The notes beneath the pieces were generated by a model that saw only the letters and a program-made list of their open reading frames with translations, was not told the origin of the DNA and searched no databases. A DNA stretch of 64,000 nucleotides. Source: Flavobacterium aquariorum (GTDB lineage: Bacteria > Bacteroidota > Bacteroidia > Flavobacteriales > Flavobacteriaceae). Location of the stretch: NCBI RefSeq assembly GCF_003254745.1, contig NZ_QKXH01000011.1:1-64000 (forward strand). The letters are read 5' to 3'. The position numbers and the translations under genes were made by a program. Below are positions 45,949 to 54,517 of the stretch, one piece after another. Each line of letters opens with the position of its first letter. The stretch's first letter is position 1.

Positions 45949-46905
45949 CTAAAAAACCTTACTCGCTATTTGTCTGATATTTTCTGATTTTCCCATAGAA
46001 TAATAGTGCAAAACTGGAACTCCCGCTGCCTTCAATTCTATTGATTGCTGGATGGCCCATTCGATACCCACTTGTCGAATTTCAGCATTATTTTTGCACT
46101 TATCCACTGCATTTATTAAATCTTCCGGTAGATCGATACGAAAAATTTGAGGCAAAACTTGTAAATGTCTTTGAACCGCAATCGGTTTTATTCCCGGAAT
46201 AATTGGGACGGTAATTCCCATTTCTCTGGCTTTGGCAACAAACTCAAAATATTTGGCATTATCAAAAAACATTTGAGTCACTACATAATCGGCTCCAGCA
46301 TCCACTTTTTCTTTCAGCCTTTTTAAGTCCGAAATTAGAGAAGGTGATTCCAAATGTTTCTCTGGATAACCGGCCACTCCAATGCAAAAATCAGCCTTAT
46401 TGTCGATATCCATAACGTCGTGCAAATACTTTCCGCAATTTAATTGATAAATTTGACTCACTAAGTCTGATGCATAATTATTTCCTCCTTCTTTAGGCAC
46501 AAACGACTGTTCATCTTTCATTGCATCTCCGCGAAGTGCCATAACATTATCTATACCCAGATAATGACAATCAACCAATAAATATTCTGTTTCCTCTTTG
46601 GTGAAACCACCGCAAAGCACGTGAGGAACGGTATCGACGTTGTATTTATGTTTGATAGAAGCACAAATCCCTAAAGTCCCAGGACGCATTCTAGTCAGTT
46701 TCTTTTCTAATAAACCATTGCCTTTATCGACATAAATGTATTCTTCTCGAGAAGTCGTTACATCTATAAAAGGAGGATTGAAATCCATCAATGGATCAAT
46801 ATTATCGTATAACTCCTGAATGCTTTTGCCCTTTTGTGGCGGAATAATTTCGAAAGAGAATAGTGTTTCTCCTTTGGCATTTTCTATGTGTTCTGTTACT
46901 TTCAT
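45949..46905 (-). CDS. metF: 5,10-methylenetetrahydrofolate reductase
   Basis: A 318-residue FAD enzyme that makes 5-methyltetrahydrofolate for MetH. Seen: FSFEIIPPQKG at the start, FIDVTTSREEY, LCGGFTKEETEYLLVDCHYLGIDNVMALRGD, GVAGYPEKH, ADYVVTQMFFDN and VPIIPGIKPI; C-terminal AGVPVLHYYSMGKSE. It is the last gene of the SAM-riboswitch-controlled operon, preceded by 7- and 8-nt GACTTT(A)-type repeats. Confidence 0.94.
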   Translation of the reverse strand: MKVTEHIENAKGETLFSFEIIPPQKGKSIQELYDNIDPLMDFNPPFIDVTTSREEYIYVDKGNGLLEKKLTRMRPGTLGICASIKHKYNVDTVPHVLCGGFTKEETEYLLVDCHYLGIDNVMALRGDAMKDEQSFVPKEGGNNYASDLVSQIYQLNCGKYLHDVMDIDNKADFCIGVAGYPEKHLESPSLISDLKRLKEKVDAGADYVVTQMFFDNAKYFEFVAKAREMGITVPIIPGIKPIAVQRHLQVLPQIFRIDLPEDLINAVDKCKNNAEIRQVGIEWAIQQSIELKAAGVPVLHYYSMGKSENIRQIASKVF

Positions 46906-46910
46906 CTTAA

Positions 46911-46982
46911 GTCTTAAAGTTTGAATGTCGAATGTCGAAAGTCAAGTCCTTTGTGACTTTATGACTTTTGACTTTATGACTA
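46911..46982. repeat. Heptamer-type repeats between metH2 and metF
   Basis: GAATGTC GAATGTC GAAAGTC in phase, then inverted-sense TGACTTTA TGACTTT TGACTTTA TGACTA. The two halves are complementary and could fold together in the mRNA. Confidence 0.8.
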
Positions 46983-46986
46983 TGTT

Positions 46987-49668
46987 TTAATCTGCAATAT
47001 TTGGATTCAGCCATTTCATCGCAACATCGGTTGAAACGCTTCTTCTTTTGGCGTAATCAATAACTTGGTCTTCTTTTATTTTTCCAAGACCGAAATACTT
47101 GCTTTCCGGATTTCCGAAATAATATCCTGAAACCGATGAAGCCGGCCACATGGCCATACTTTCGGTCAAGGTTACTCCTATTTCTTTTTCTACGTTAAGT
47201 AATTTCCAGATCGTTGGTTTTTCCAGGTGGTCTGGACAGGCAGGATAACCCGGTGCCGGACGAATTCCTTTATAATCTTCTTCAATAAGTGCTTGTTTGC
47301 TCAAAACCTCATCGGCTGCATAACCCCAAATTTCTTTACGGATTTTTTCGTGTAAATATTCGGCGAACGCTTCTGCAAAACGGTCAGCCAAAGCTTTGAC
47401 CATAATCGAATTGTAATCGTCCAAATCCTTTTCGAATTCGGCAGCCCATTCGTCTACGCCAAAACCGGTGGTCACGCAAAATGCACCCATGTAATCCACT
47501 TTTCCGCTTTCTTTTGGAGCAATAAAATCGGCCAATGCAATATTTGGCGCTCCTTTTGTTTTTTGCGACTGCTGACGCAAAGTCAAGAATGTTTGCAATG
47601 GTTTTCCGTTTTCATCAGTCAACTCGATATCATCATCATTGATTTGGTTCGCAGGGAAGATTCCGTAGATTCCTTTGGCCTGTAATTTTTTCTCTTTCAA
47701 AATTATTTCCAACATTGCCTGCGCATCCGCAAAAACAGAAGTCGCTTGTTCGCCCACCACTTCATCAGTTAAAATCGCCGGGTATTTCCCGAACAATTCC
47801 CAAGTTCTGAAAAATGGCGTCCAGTCAATGTATGGGACCAATACATCCAAATCTACTTCAACAATTTGCTCGCCAATAACCTTTGGTTTTACAGGATCAA
47901 AATGCCTCCAGTCCAATTGCAATTTATTTTTACGCGCTTGTTCAATCGTTAAGAAATTCTTGTCGCGCGAACGGTTCAAGAATGTTTCTCTAAACGCATC
48001 ATAATCGGCACGAATATCCCTTGCGTATTTTTCTCTATTATCGTCTAATAAATTTCCAGCTACCGTAACGGCTCTAGACGCATCATTCACGTGAATCACG
48101 GTTGATTTGTATTGAGGAGCGATTTTCACGGCAGTATGCGCGCGAGAAGTTGTTGCTCCACCAATCATTACTGGAATTTCAATATTTCTTTTATCCAATT
48201 CTTTGGCCAGATACACCATTTCGTCCAACGACGGCGTGATCAATCCGCTCAATCCGATAATATCTACGTTGTGTTCGATAGCGGCCGCAATAATTTTTTC
48301 GGGAGCCACCATAACTCCTAAATCTACTATTTCGTAATTATTACACGCAAGCACTACGCCCACAATATTTTTACCAATATCGTGTACATCTCCTTTTACG
48401 GTTGCCAACAAAATTTTACCGTTCCCTGATTTGTCGCCTACCTCTTTAGCCGCTTCAATAAACGGCAATAAATAAGCCACCGCTTTTTTCATCACACGAG
48501 CCGATTTTACCACCTGTGGCAAAAACATTTTCCCTGAACCAAACAAATCTCCAACGACATTCATTCCAGTCATCAAATTGATTTCGATAACTTCAATCGG
48601 TTTTGTGGCTGCCAATCTCGCTTCCTCAACATCAATTTCTATAAATTCGTCCACCCCTTTTACCAAGGAATGTGTGATTCTTTCCTGGACCGTTCCCGAA
48701 CGCCATTCCTGAACCGCTTTCTCGTTGCTCTTTACATCGCCTTTTACATTTTCGGCAAAGTCCAATAAGCGTTCCGTGGCATCGTCGCGTCTGTCTAAGA
48801 TTACGTCCTCTACATGTTCCAATAAATCTTTTGGAATCTCGTCATAAATCGACAACATCTCCGGATTAACAATTCCCATTGTCATTCCGTTTTTAATCGC
48901 GTGGTACAAGAAAACCGAGTGCATCGCTTCTCTAACCGTGTCATTTCCTCTAAACGAAAACGAAACGTTACTCACCCCACCACTGATGTGCGCGTGTGGT
49001 AAATTTTCACGAACCCATTTGGTTCCCCTAAAGAAATCCAAAGCATTCAAGCGGTGTTCCTCCATACCTGTCGCTACGGGGAATATATTCAAATCGAAGA
49101 TGATATCCTGCGGAGGAAAATCAACTTTGTTTACCAAAATATCATACGAACGCTGACAAATTTCTACTCTACGATCGTAATTATCGGCTTGTCCAACCTC
49201 ATCAAAAGCCATTACAATCACAGCAGCACCGTAACGTTTGATTAATTTGGCGTGGTGAATGAATGCCTCTTCACCTTCTTTTAAAGAAATCGAGTTTACC
49301 ACACATTTTCCCTGCACGACTTTCAAACCAGCCTCAATGATTTCCCACTTCGAACTGTCAATCATAATGGGCACACGAGAAATATCCGGCTCGGCAGCAA
49401 TCAAATTCAAGAATTTGGTCATCGCATAAACGCCGTCAAGCATCCCCTCATCCATATTGATATCGATGATTTGCGCGCCTCCTTCTACTTGCTGTCTAGC
49501 AATATCCAATGCTTCCTCGTATTTTTCTTCCTTGATTAATCGAAGGAACTTTCTCGAACCCGTTACATTGGTACGTTCCCCAACATTCAAAAATACGCTG
49601 TCCGGCGTAATGATCAAAGGCTCTAATCCCGATAATACAAGGTTTCTTCTATTTTTATTGTGTCCCAT
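46987..49668 (-). CDS. metH: Methionine synthase, cobalamin-dependent, pterin/B12/activation part
   Basis: An 893-residue protein lacking the N-terminal homocysteine domain of full-length MetH (about 1220 residues), which is encoded separately at 50365-51366. Domains: methyltetrahydrofolate-binding (about 15-290, [21 protein letters not shown] start and [15 protein letters not shown]), cobalamin cap and B12 domain (about 320-560, with the cobalt-ligand His in [11 protein letters not shown] near 425), and the SAM-dependent activation domain (about 590-893, [12 protein letters not shown] ... [13 protein letters not shown]). It needs the partner subunit for activity. Confidence 0.95.
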   Translation of the reverse strand: MGHNKNRRNLVLSGLEPLIITPDSVFLNVGERTNVTGSRKFLRLIKEEKYEEALDIARQQVEGGAQIIDINMDEGMLDGVYAMTKFLNLIAAEPDISRVPIMIDSSKWEIIEAGLKVVQGKCVVNSISLKEGEEAFIHHAKLIKRYGAAVIVMAFDEVGQADNYDRRVEICQRSYDILVNKVDFPPQDIIFDLNIFPVATGMEEHRLNALDFFRGTKWVRENLPHAHISGGVSNVSFSFRGNDTVREAMHSVFLYHAIKNGMTMGIVNPEMLSIYDEIPKDLLEHVEDVILDRRDDATERLLDFAENVKGDVKSNEKAVQEWRSGTVQERITHSLVKGVDEFIEIDVEEARLAATKPIEVIEINLMTGMNVVGDLFGSGKMFLPQVVKSARVMKKAVAYLLPFIEAAKEVGDKSGNGKILLATVKGDVHDIGKNIVGVVLACNNYEIVDLGVMVAPEKIIAAAIEHNVDIIGLSGLITPSLDEMVYLAKELDKRNIEIPVMIGGATTSRAHTAVKIAPQYKSTVIHVNDASRAVTVAGNLLDDNREKYARDIRADYDAFRETFLNRSRDKNFLTIEQARKNKLQLDWRHFDPVKPKVIGEQIVEVDLDVLVPYIDWTPFFRTWELFGKYPAILTDEVVGEQATSVFADAQAMLEIILKEKKLQAKGIYGIFPANQINDDDIELTDENGKPLQTFLTLRQQSQKTKGAPNIALADFIAPKESGKVDYMGAFCVTTGFGVDEWAAEFEKDLDDYNSIMVKALADRFAEAFAEYLHEKIRKEIWGYAADEVLSKQALIEEDYKGIRPAPGYPACPDHLEKPTIWKLLNVEKEIGVTLTESMAMWPASSVSGYYFGNPESKYFGLGKIKEDQVIDYAKRRSVSTDVAMKWLNPNIAD

Positions 49669-49788
49669 TTTTTTATTTTGAGTTACTAAGTTTCTAAATG
49701 GCTTAGATTCTAAGTTTTTATTATCTTGTCTACGGTCTAAAAAACTGCAGCTATATTTATTTTTAATTTCAACTTTATTTGGGCGTGT

Positions 49789-49879
49789 CCCAAAAGGGCC
49801 GGGCTATTCGTTTCAAGTCCTCGATCAATTTCGTTATCACTCCATTGGTCTGTGGGCTTTCCACTACTATCCCTCACGC
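49789..49879 (-). repeat. Dispersed structured element, type B copy 3
   Basis: On the minus strand GCGTGAGGGATAGTAGTGGA, variable core, ACTTGAAACGAATAGCCCG, GCCC-TTTT-GGG hairpin and ACACGCCC. It sits in the spacer between the immunity-like gene and metH2, in operon orientation. Confidence 0.7.
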
Positions 49880-49899
49880 GGGTATTGTGCAATAAAACA

Positions 49900-50283
49900 T
49901 CATTTAATCTTAATTTCTTGCTGTCTAACAGAGTCAATAAATTTAATCAGCACTGGGCTGTTATAAAAATCTAAACACTTCATTAAATATAAATTGTTAT
50001 TAGGATCGTATGATTTGTATTCTTTTTTTGCCCATTTTTTTATCATCTCTCTATATATTTTATTTCCAAAAATATATTCTCTCTTCAAATCTATAATCTG
50101 TACATAACTGCTACCATCTTTATATCTTATTGATTCTTTCCCAGATAAAACTTCAGAATAACAATCACAAAATGCCTGATTCTTTAATTTCAACAATTCC
50201 CCTTCTAATTTTTTATTTTGATCTTGAGAATAACCTATAAATCCAAATAAAACTATATAACAAAACTTAATTAAGATCTTCAT
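49900..50283 (-). CDS. Exported Tai4-like immunity protein candidate
   Basis: A 127-residue protein with a signal peptide (about 1-19, ending FIGYSQ). The rest resembles the type VI amidase-immunity family Tai4: a cysteine-bearing first helix (NQAFCDCYSEVL) and the near-end motif NNNLYLMKCLDFYNSPVLIKFID, close to the family's MKCxDxYHS. Tai4 proteins neutralise Tae4 peptidoglycan amidases in the periplasm. No Tae4 effector or type VI gene is nearby, so it would be an orphan. It lies between the two metH genes; the family call rests on memory of the motif. Confidence 0.45.
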   Translation of the reverse strand: MKILIKFCYIVLFGFIGYSQDQNKKLEGELLKLKNQAFCDCYSEVLSGKESIRYKDGSSYVQIIDLKREYIFGNKIYREMIKKWAKKEYKSYDPNNNLYLMKCLDFYNSPVLIKFIDSVRQQEIKIK

Positions 50284-50364
50284 AAATTTTAATTACTGTG
50301 AGTAAAATTGTTTAAAAATCTTGGCTAGCGCAGGATGTGATCTTTACCGTTCTAGTAGTTCCCT

Positions 50365-51366
50365 TTACATCACCGCCGTCGAAACTCTCGGTTTATAATC
50401 CTTGGCTATATCTGCAATCAACTTGATATGTCCTGGAGTCGTACCACAACAACCGCCTATGATGTTAATTAAATTATCGTCTAAATAACTTTTAATTTGT
50501 GCTTGCATTTCCTCTGGTGTTTCATCGTATTCTCCAAAAGCGTTTGGCAATCCTGCATTTGGATGCGCCGATACGTTGAAAGAAGTATTATGTGACAAAG
50601 TCTGCAAATACGGTTTCAATAAATCGGCACCAAGAGCACAATTGAATCCTACGCTCAACAACGGAATATGTGAAACCGAAACCAAAAAGGCTTCCACCGT
50701 TTGTCCCGAAAGTGTTCTTCCCGAAGCATCCGTTATCGTTCCTGAAACCATAATTGGAATATCAAGGTTGCGTTCTTCTTTCACTTGTTCGATGGCAAAA
50801 AGTGCCGCTTTGGCATTTAACGTATCAAAAATGGTTTCTACCAAAAGTAAATCGCAACCGCCATCCATTAAGGCTTCAACTTGTTGTTTGTAAGCAATAC
50901 GTAAATCATCAAAAGTTACGGCTCTGTATCCTGGATCGTTTACATCAGGCGACATACTCGCCGTACGGTTTGTCGGTCCAATCGAACCGGCAACAAAACG
51001 AGGTTGGTTTGGATTTTTGGCAGTGAATTCATCGGCCACTTCACGGGCAAGTTTTGCCGATTCATAGTTCAACTCATAAACATACTCTTCCAGGTGATAA
51101 TCCGCCATACCGATGGTGGTTCCCGAGAAAGTGTTGGTTTCCACAATATCGGCGCCCGCCTCAAAATAGGCTGCATGCACAGCTTTGATGGCCTGTGGCT
51201 GCGTTAAGGATAATAAATCATTGTTCCCTTTTAGCGGATGCGGGAAATCTTTGAATCGTTCACCACGAAAATCTTCTTCGGAGAAATTATAACGTTGCAG
51301 CATTGTCCCCATTGCTCCGTCGAGCACGAGTATTCTCTTTTTTATTTCTTCTTGAATTGTTGACAT
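50365..51366 (-). CDS. metH: Methionine synthase, homocysteine-binding subunit
   Basis: A 333-residue homocysteine S-methyltransferase domain protein, the N-terminal part of a split MetH. Seen: [13 protein letters not shown] at the start, [12 protein letters not shown], and the zinc-binding cysteines in SVGFNCALG (about residue 240) and [10 protein letters not shown] (about 304-305). ATG 51366 is preferred over a TTG at 51384. It is the first gene after the SAM-I riboswitch. Confidence 0.93.
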   Translation of the reverse strand: MSTIQEEIKKRILVLDGAMGTMLQRYNFSEEDFRGERFKDFPHPLKGNNDLLSLTQPQAIKAVHAAYFEAGADIVETNTFSGTTIGMADYHLEEYVYELNYESAKLAREVADEFTAKNPNQPRFVAGSIGPTNRTASMSPDVNDPGYRAVTFDDLRIAYKQQVEALMDGGCDLLLVETIFDTLNAKAALFAIEQVKEERNLDIPIMVSGTITDASGRTLSGQTVEAFLVSVSHIPLLSVGFNCALGADLLKPYLQTLSHNTSFNVSAHPNAGLPNAFGEYDETPEEMQAQIKSYLDDNLINIIGGCCGTTPGHIKLIADIAKDYKPRVSTAVM

Positions 51367-51440
51367 ATTTTTTATTTCTCGCAAAGACGCAAATGCGCTA
51401 AGCTCATTATTAATTCCAAAAATTCCTAATTCTGGCTCTT

Positions 51441-51560
51441 TAGCCCCGATTACTTCACTTAATTTCTATTTTCATAGGAGTTCAGTGAACTTCGTTTGCA
51501 GTGAAAATCCTTTTTGGCTTGTTTTTTTACGAGACAAAAAGATTGCAACGGAAAGCGGGA
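51441..51560 (+). repeat. Dispersed structured element, type A copy 3
   Basis: TAGCCCCGAT, an extra insert, GCAGTGAAAATCC, a core hairpin (CTTTTTG...CAAAAAG), then GATTGCAACGGAAAGCGGG. It lies between the riboswitch and metH1, antisense to the operon, so the met leader RNA carries its complement. Confidence 0.6.
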
Positions 51561-51656
51561 ACGTTGACTACAAAAAATGCGCCAATCATTCGCTCTAAAA
51601 AAATTATCGAAATGTTGTCAGGAAAAGGTTTGAAAAATACGGGAATGTATTCTTGT

Positions 51657-51760
51657 GTTATCTATCCGCGCAATGCGTGGTAGAATGTAGCACCTTTCCC
51701 GTAAGTACGGGAGGTTGCTAAGGTTTCATCGGGTCTTTTCCCTCCGCCTTTCGTGATAAC
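51657..51760 (-). ncRNA. SAM-I (S-box) riboswitch
   Basis: All S-box landmarks are seen on the minus strand: P1 GTTATC (51760-51755) with GATAAC (51662-51657); GGCGGAGGGA; GACCCGATGAAACC; AGCAACC; P3 hairpin CCCGTA/TACGGG; GGTGCTACATTCTACC; P4 CGC-ATT-GCG. It senses S-adenosylmethionine and lies upstream of metH1-metH2-metF. Whether control is by termination or translation is not clear: the roughly 290 nt to the metH1 start includes a dispersed element. Confidence 0.95.
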
Positions 51761-51783
51761 TTTCAATAAAAATAGGAACGGCG

Positions 51784-51814
51784 CAAAGTTATGAAATAGC
51801 CTTGCCACTTGCAA
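51784..51814 (-). promoter_or_regulatory. Promoter of the met operon
   Basis: TTG (51812-51814), 20 nt, TAACTTTG (51784-51791) on the minus strand, 24 nt before the SAM-I aptamer. Confidence 0.8.
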
Positions 51815-51891
51815 GTATTTTTTTTTAAGATTCTTAGAGGCTAAGTTATTAAGCCAAATTTGTGAATCTTTTATACTCAATAACGATAAAT

Positions 51892-51926
51892 AAAAAGCTC
51901 AAACCGTATTACAAGTTTGAGCTTTT
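51892..51926 (-). terminator. Terminator of the flavoprotein gene
   Basis: AAAAGCTCAAAC (51893-51904) pairs perfectly with GTTTGAGCTTTT (51915-51926), loop 10 nt; follows the stop at 51960. Confidence 0.85.
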
Positions 51927-51959
51927 ATAAAAATCTTAGTTTCTTAGTAACTCAGCAAC

Positions 51960-53012
51960 TTAAACAATAGCTTTCACTACCGCTTTTGGAGCTTCTTTAC
52001 GAGTACCGTCGAATCCGTCAACACCAGAAACGGTGGTGTATTTCATAACATATTTTTTACCAGGATTGATAATTTGGTAAGCCGCTTGACACATTAATGT
52101 GGCTTCGTGGAATCCGCAAAGAATCAATTTTAATTTTCCCGGATAGGTATTTACGTCACCAATGGCGAAAATTCCAGGGATATTCGTTTGATAATCCAAG
52201 GCGTTGTTCACTTTGATTGCATTTTTTTCGATTTCCAATCCCCAGTGTCCAATTGGGCCTAATTTTGGCGTCAATCCAAAAAGCGGAATAAAAAAATCGG
52301 TTGGGATATTTTGATGTGCTCCATCTATATCGACATCAACAGACTCTAAATGCTCAGCTCCATTCAAACCTATCACTTCTCCAGGAGTAATCATTTTAAT
52401 TTTTCCGGCATTTTTTAATTCTTGTACTTTTTCAACAGAATCAAGGGCTCCTCTAAATTCGTTTCTACGGTGGATTAAAGTCACCTCTGAAGCTACATTT
52501 GCCAAGAAAATACTCCAGTCCAAAGCGGAATCTCCTCCTCCAGAAATCACAACTCTTTTGTCTCTAAATTTTTCTGGATTTTTGATAAAGTATTTCACTC
52601 CTTTATCTTCATAAAATTCGATGTCTTCGATAAGTGGTTTTCTCGGTTCGAAACTCCCCAATCCTCCAGCAATGGCTACAACAGACGCGTGGAATTTCTT
52701 TCCTTTATTTGAAGTAACAATAAAACTGCCATCTTCTTGTTTTTCGATAGTTTCAGCACGCTCACCAAGAGTAAATCCAGGTTCGAATTGCTTGATTTGT
52801 TCCATTAAATTATCCACCAAATCACCTGCCAATACTTCCGGAAATCCTGGAATATCATAGATAGGTTTCTTTGGATACAACTCTGATAATTGTCCTCCCG
52901 GTTGTGGTAAGGCATCCAGAATATGACATTTTAATTTTAACAATCCTGCTTCGAAAACGGCGAATAGACCTGTTGGTCCTGCTCCTATTATAAGTATGTC
53001 TGTTTTAACCAT
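51960..53012 (-). CDS. Ferredoxin/flavodoxin-NADP+ reductase-like flavoprotein
   Basis: A 350-residue FAD protein of the thioredoxin reductase-like type. Seen: FAD motif IIGAGPTGLFAVFEAGLL near the start, LPQPGGQLSELYPKKPIYDIPG, NADP-binding VVISGGGDSALDWSIFLA, and GIFAIGDVNTYPGKLKLILCGFHEA. There is no redox-active CxxC, as expected for the ferredoxin-NADP reductase class found in Firmicutes and Bacteroidetes. Its position beside the sulfite reductase operon suggests it supplies electrons to sulfite reductase via ferredoxin (inference). It has its own terminator. Confidence 0.85.
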   Translation of the reverse strand: MVKTDILIIGAGPTGLFAVFEAGLLKLKCHILDALPQPGGQLSELYPKKPIYDIPGFPEVLAGDLVDNLMEQIKQFEPGFTLGERAETIEKQEDGSFIVTSNKGKKFHASVVAIAGGLGSFEPRKPLIEDIEFYEDKGVKYFIKNPEKFRDKRVVISGGGDSALDWSIFLANVASEVTLIHRRNEFRGALDSVEKVQELKNAGKIKMITPGEVIGLNGAEHLESVDVDIDGAHQNIPTDFFIPLFGLTPKLGPIGHWGLEIEKNAIKVNNALDYQTNIPGIFAIGDVNTYPGKLKLILCGFHEATLMCQAAYQIINPGKKYVMKYTTVSGVDGFDGTRKEAPKAVVKAIV

Positions 53013-53165
53013 TATATTTGAATTTTACTCTTATTATTATTTTTTATTTTGTGTGCAAATAAACGGATGATTTCAATTTCTAAATATGACTAATGTCAGA
53101 GAATTTTATCCGTTGTTTCTTTATTCAATTTTTCACAATTCTAATTTCTGCCTTCTGAAATCTGC

Positions 53166-53741
53166 TTACTTTTTTAATCCTTCTGTAATTTCGTTCATTT
53201 TTTGAACTTTTTCTTCAAAATTACCTTTTAAAGTTTTGCGATATTCATTCAGGTTTTCTACCATTTTATTGATATCCTCCGGAATTACTTCTTCAAAAAA
53301 CTCCCTTAATCTTTTAGCAGTTGTTGGTGATTTTCCATTAGTCGAAATGGCAATTTTCACGTTTCCTTTGGTTACAATGCCACCCAAATAATAATCGCAT
53401 AAATCTGGAGTGTCTGCAATATTGCAAATGAGATATCTTTTTCGGGACAAATCATACACTCGTTTGTTTACTTTCAAATCATCAGTACACGCAATGACCA
53501 TATGTCGTTTTTTCAACATTTTTTTCTTGAACTTCGCTTGGGTCAATTTTACTGAAGGATGTTTTTCGACTAATGCTTCCAATTCAGGCAGAAACTTTGT
53601 CGCCACAACCTCAACATTGGCGTTGGGACTGGATTTCAACATAAACGACAACTTTTCCAAACCTACATTTCCACCACCAACAATAAGCACATTGATGTTG
53701 TGTAATTTTAAAAAAATAGGATATAATTCGTTTCTTTCCAT
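53166..53741 (-). CDS. Precorrin-2 dehydrogenase/sirohydrochlorin ferrochelatase
   Basis: A 191-residue protein equal to the CysG N-terminal half: YPIFLKLHNINVLIVGGGNVGLEKLSFML (NAD-binding), CTDDLKVNKRVYDLSR, and VKIAISTNGKSPTTAKRLREFFEEVIP. It oxidises precorrin-2 and inserts iron to make siroheme for sulfite reductase. Last gene of the cys operon; its ATG overlaps the cobA stop (TAATG at 53739-53743). Confidence 0.93.
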   Translation of the reverse strand: MERNELYPIFLKLHNINVLIVGGGNVGLEKLSFMLKSSPNANVEVVATKFLPELEALVEKHPSVKLTQAKFKKKMLKKRHMVIACTDDLKVNKRVYDLSRKRYLICNIADTPDLCDYYLGGIVTKGNVKIAISTNGKSPTTAKRLREFFEEVIPEDINKMVENLNEYRKTLKGNFEEKVQKMNEITEGLKK

Positions 53742-54517
53742 TATAACTTTATTTCGGCGGTTACAAACTCTTCGTAAAACCCTTTCAGTTGATTGCTTTC
53801 TTTGACTACTTCCCCAATTACGATAATTGCCGGTGAACTCAATTTATTTTCGACAACCACTTCTTGAATCGTGTCAATGGTTCCCACACCTATTTTTTCG
53901 TTTGGTGTTGTTCCATTTTGAATAATCGCAACGGGAGTCTCTCCTTTGGATTCTTTTTGAAATAAAGTAACAATTTGTGATAGTTTACTCATTCCCATCA
54001 AAATCACAACAGTTGCTGATGATTTTGCTGCAAGAGCGATATCACTAGACAAATTTCTATTGGAAGTGGTTCCTGTGATTACCCAAAAACTTTCGGAAGT
54101 TCCTCTTTTGGTCAATGAAATTCCTTGATAAGCGGGAACTGCAATCGCAGATGAAATTCCGGGTACTACAAATGTAGGGATTCCAAAGCTTTCTGCGTAA
54201 TCTATTTCTTCACTTCCTCTTCCAAAAATAAACGGATCTCCTCCTTTTAATCGAACCACATGTCCATAAGTAAGTGCATTATCGACAATCAGCTGATTGA
54301 TTTGATCCTGCGAATATTCGTGACAGCCAATTCTTTTTCCCACAAATATTTTTATGGAATTTTGAGGAGCATACTTTAATATTTCTTCATTTGCCAAGGC
54401 ATCATACAAAACCACATTCGCTTCAGCAAGTGCTTTTACGCCTTTTAGCGTAAGCAAGTCCGGGTCGCCGGGTCCTGCGCCCACTAAAGTTACTTTGGGT
54501 TGTATCATTTTATGCAT
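53741..54517 (-). CDS. cobA: Uroporphyrinogen-III C-methyltransferase
   Basis: A 258-residue SAM-dependent enzyme that makes precorrin-2 for siroheme. Seen: VTLVGAGPGDPDLLTLKGVKAL, VRLKGGDPFIFGRGSEE, VVPGISSAIAVPAYQGISLTKRG and VVILMGMSKL. The frame begins at ATG 54517 (overlapping the sulfite reductase stop by 8 nt); ATG 54508 three codons in is an alternative. Coupled to the sulfite reductase and siroheme genes. Confidence 0.95.
   Translation of the reverse strand: MHKMIQPKVTLVGAGPGDPDLLTLKGVKALAEANVVLYDALANEEILKYAPQNSIKIFVGKRIGCHEYSQDQINQLIVDNALTYGHVVRLKGGDPFIFGRGSEEIDYAESFGIPTFVVPGISSAIAVPAYQGISLTKRGTSESFWVITGTTSNRNLSSDIALAAKSSATVVILMGMSKLSQIVTLFQKESKGETPVAIIQNGTTPNEKIGVGTIDTIQEVVVENKLSSPAIIVIGEVVKESNQLKGFYEEFVTAEIKL

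Noticed and set aside
49737..49937. 66-codon open frame on the minus strand
   Set aside because: It covers a type B dispersed element and the end of the immunity-like gene; composition is not protein-like.
51662..51880. 72-codon open frame on the minus strand
   Set aside because: It lies over the met promoter and the SAM-I riboswitch, which explain the sequence conservation.
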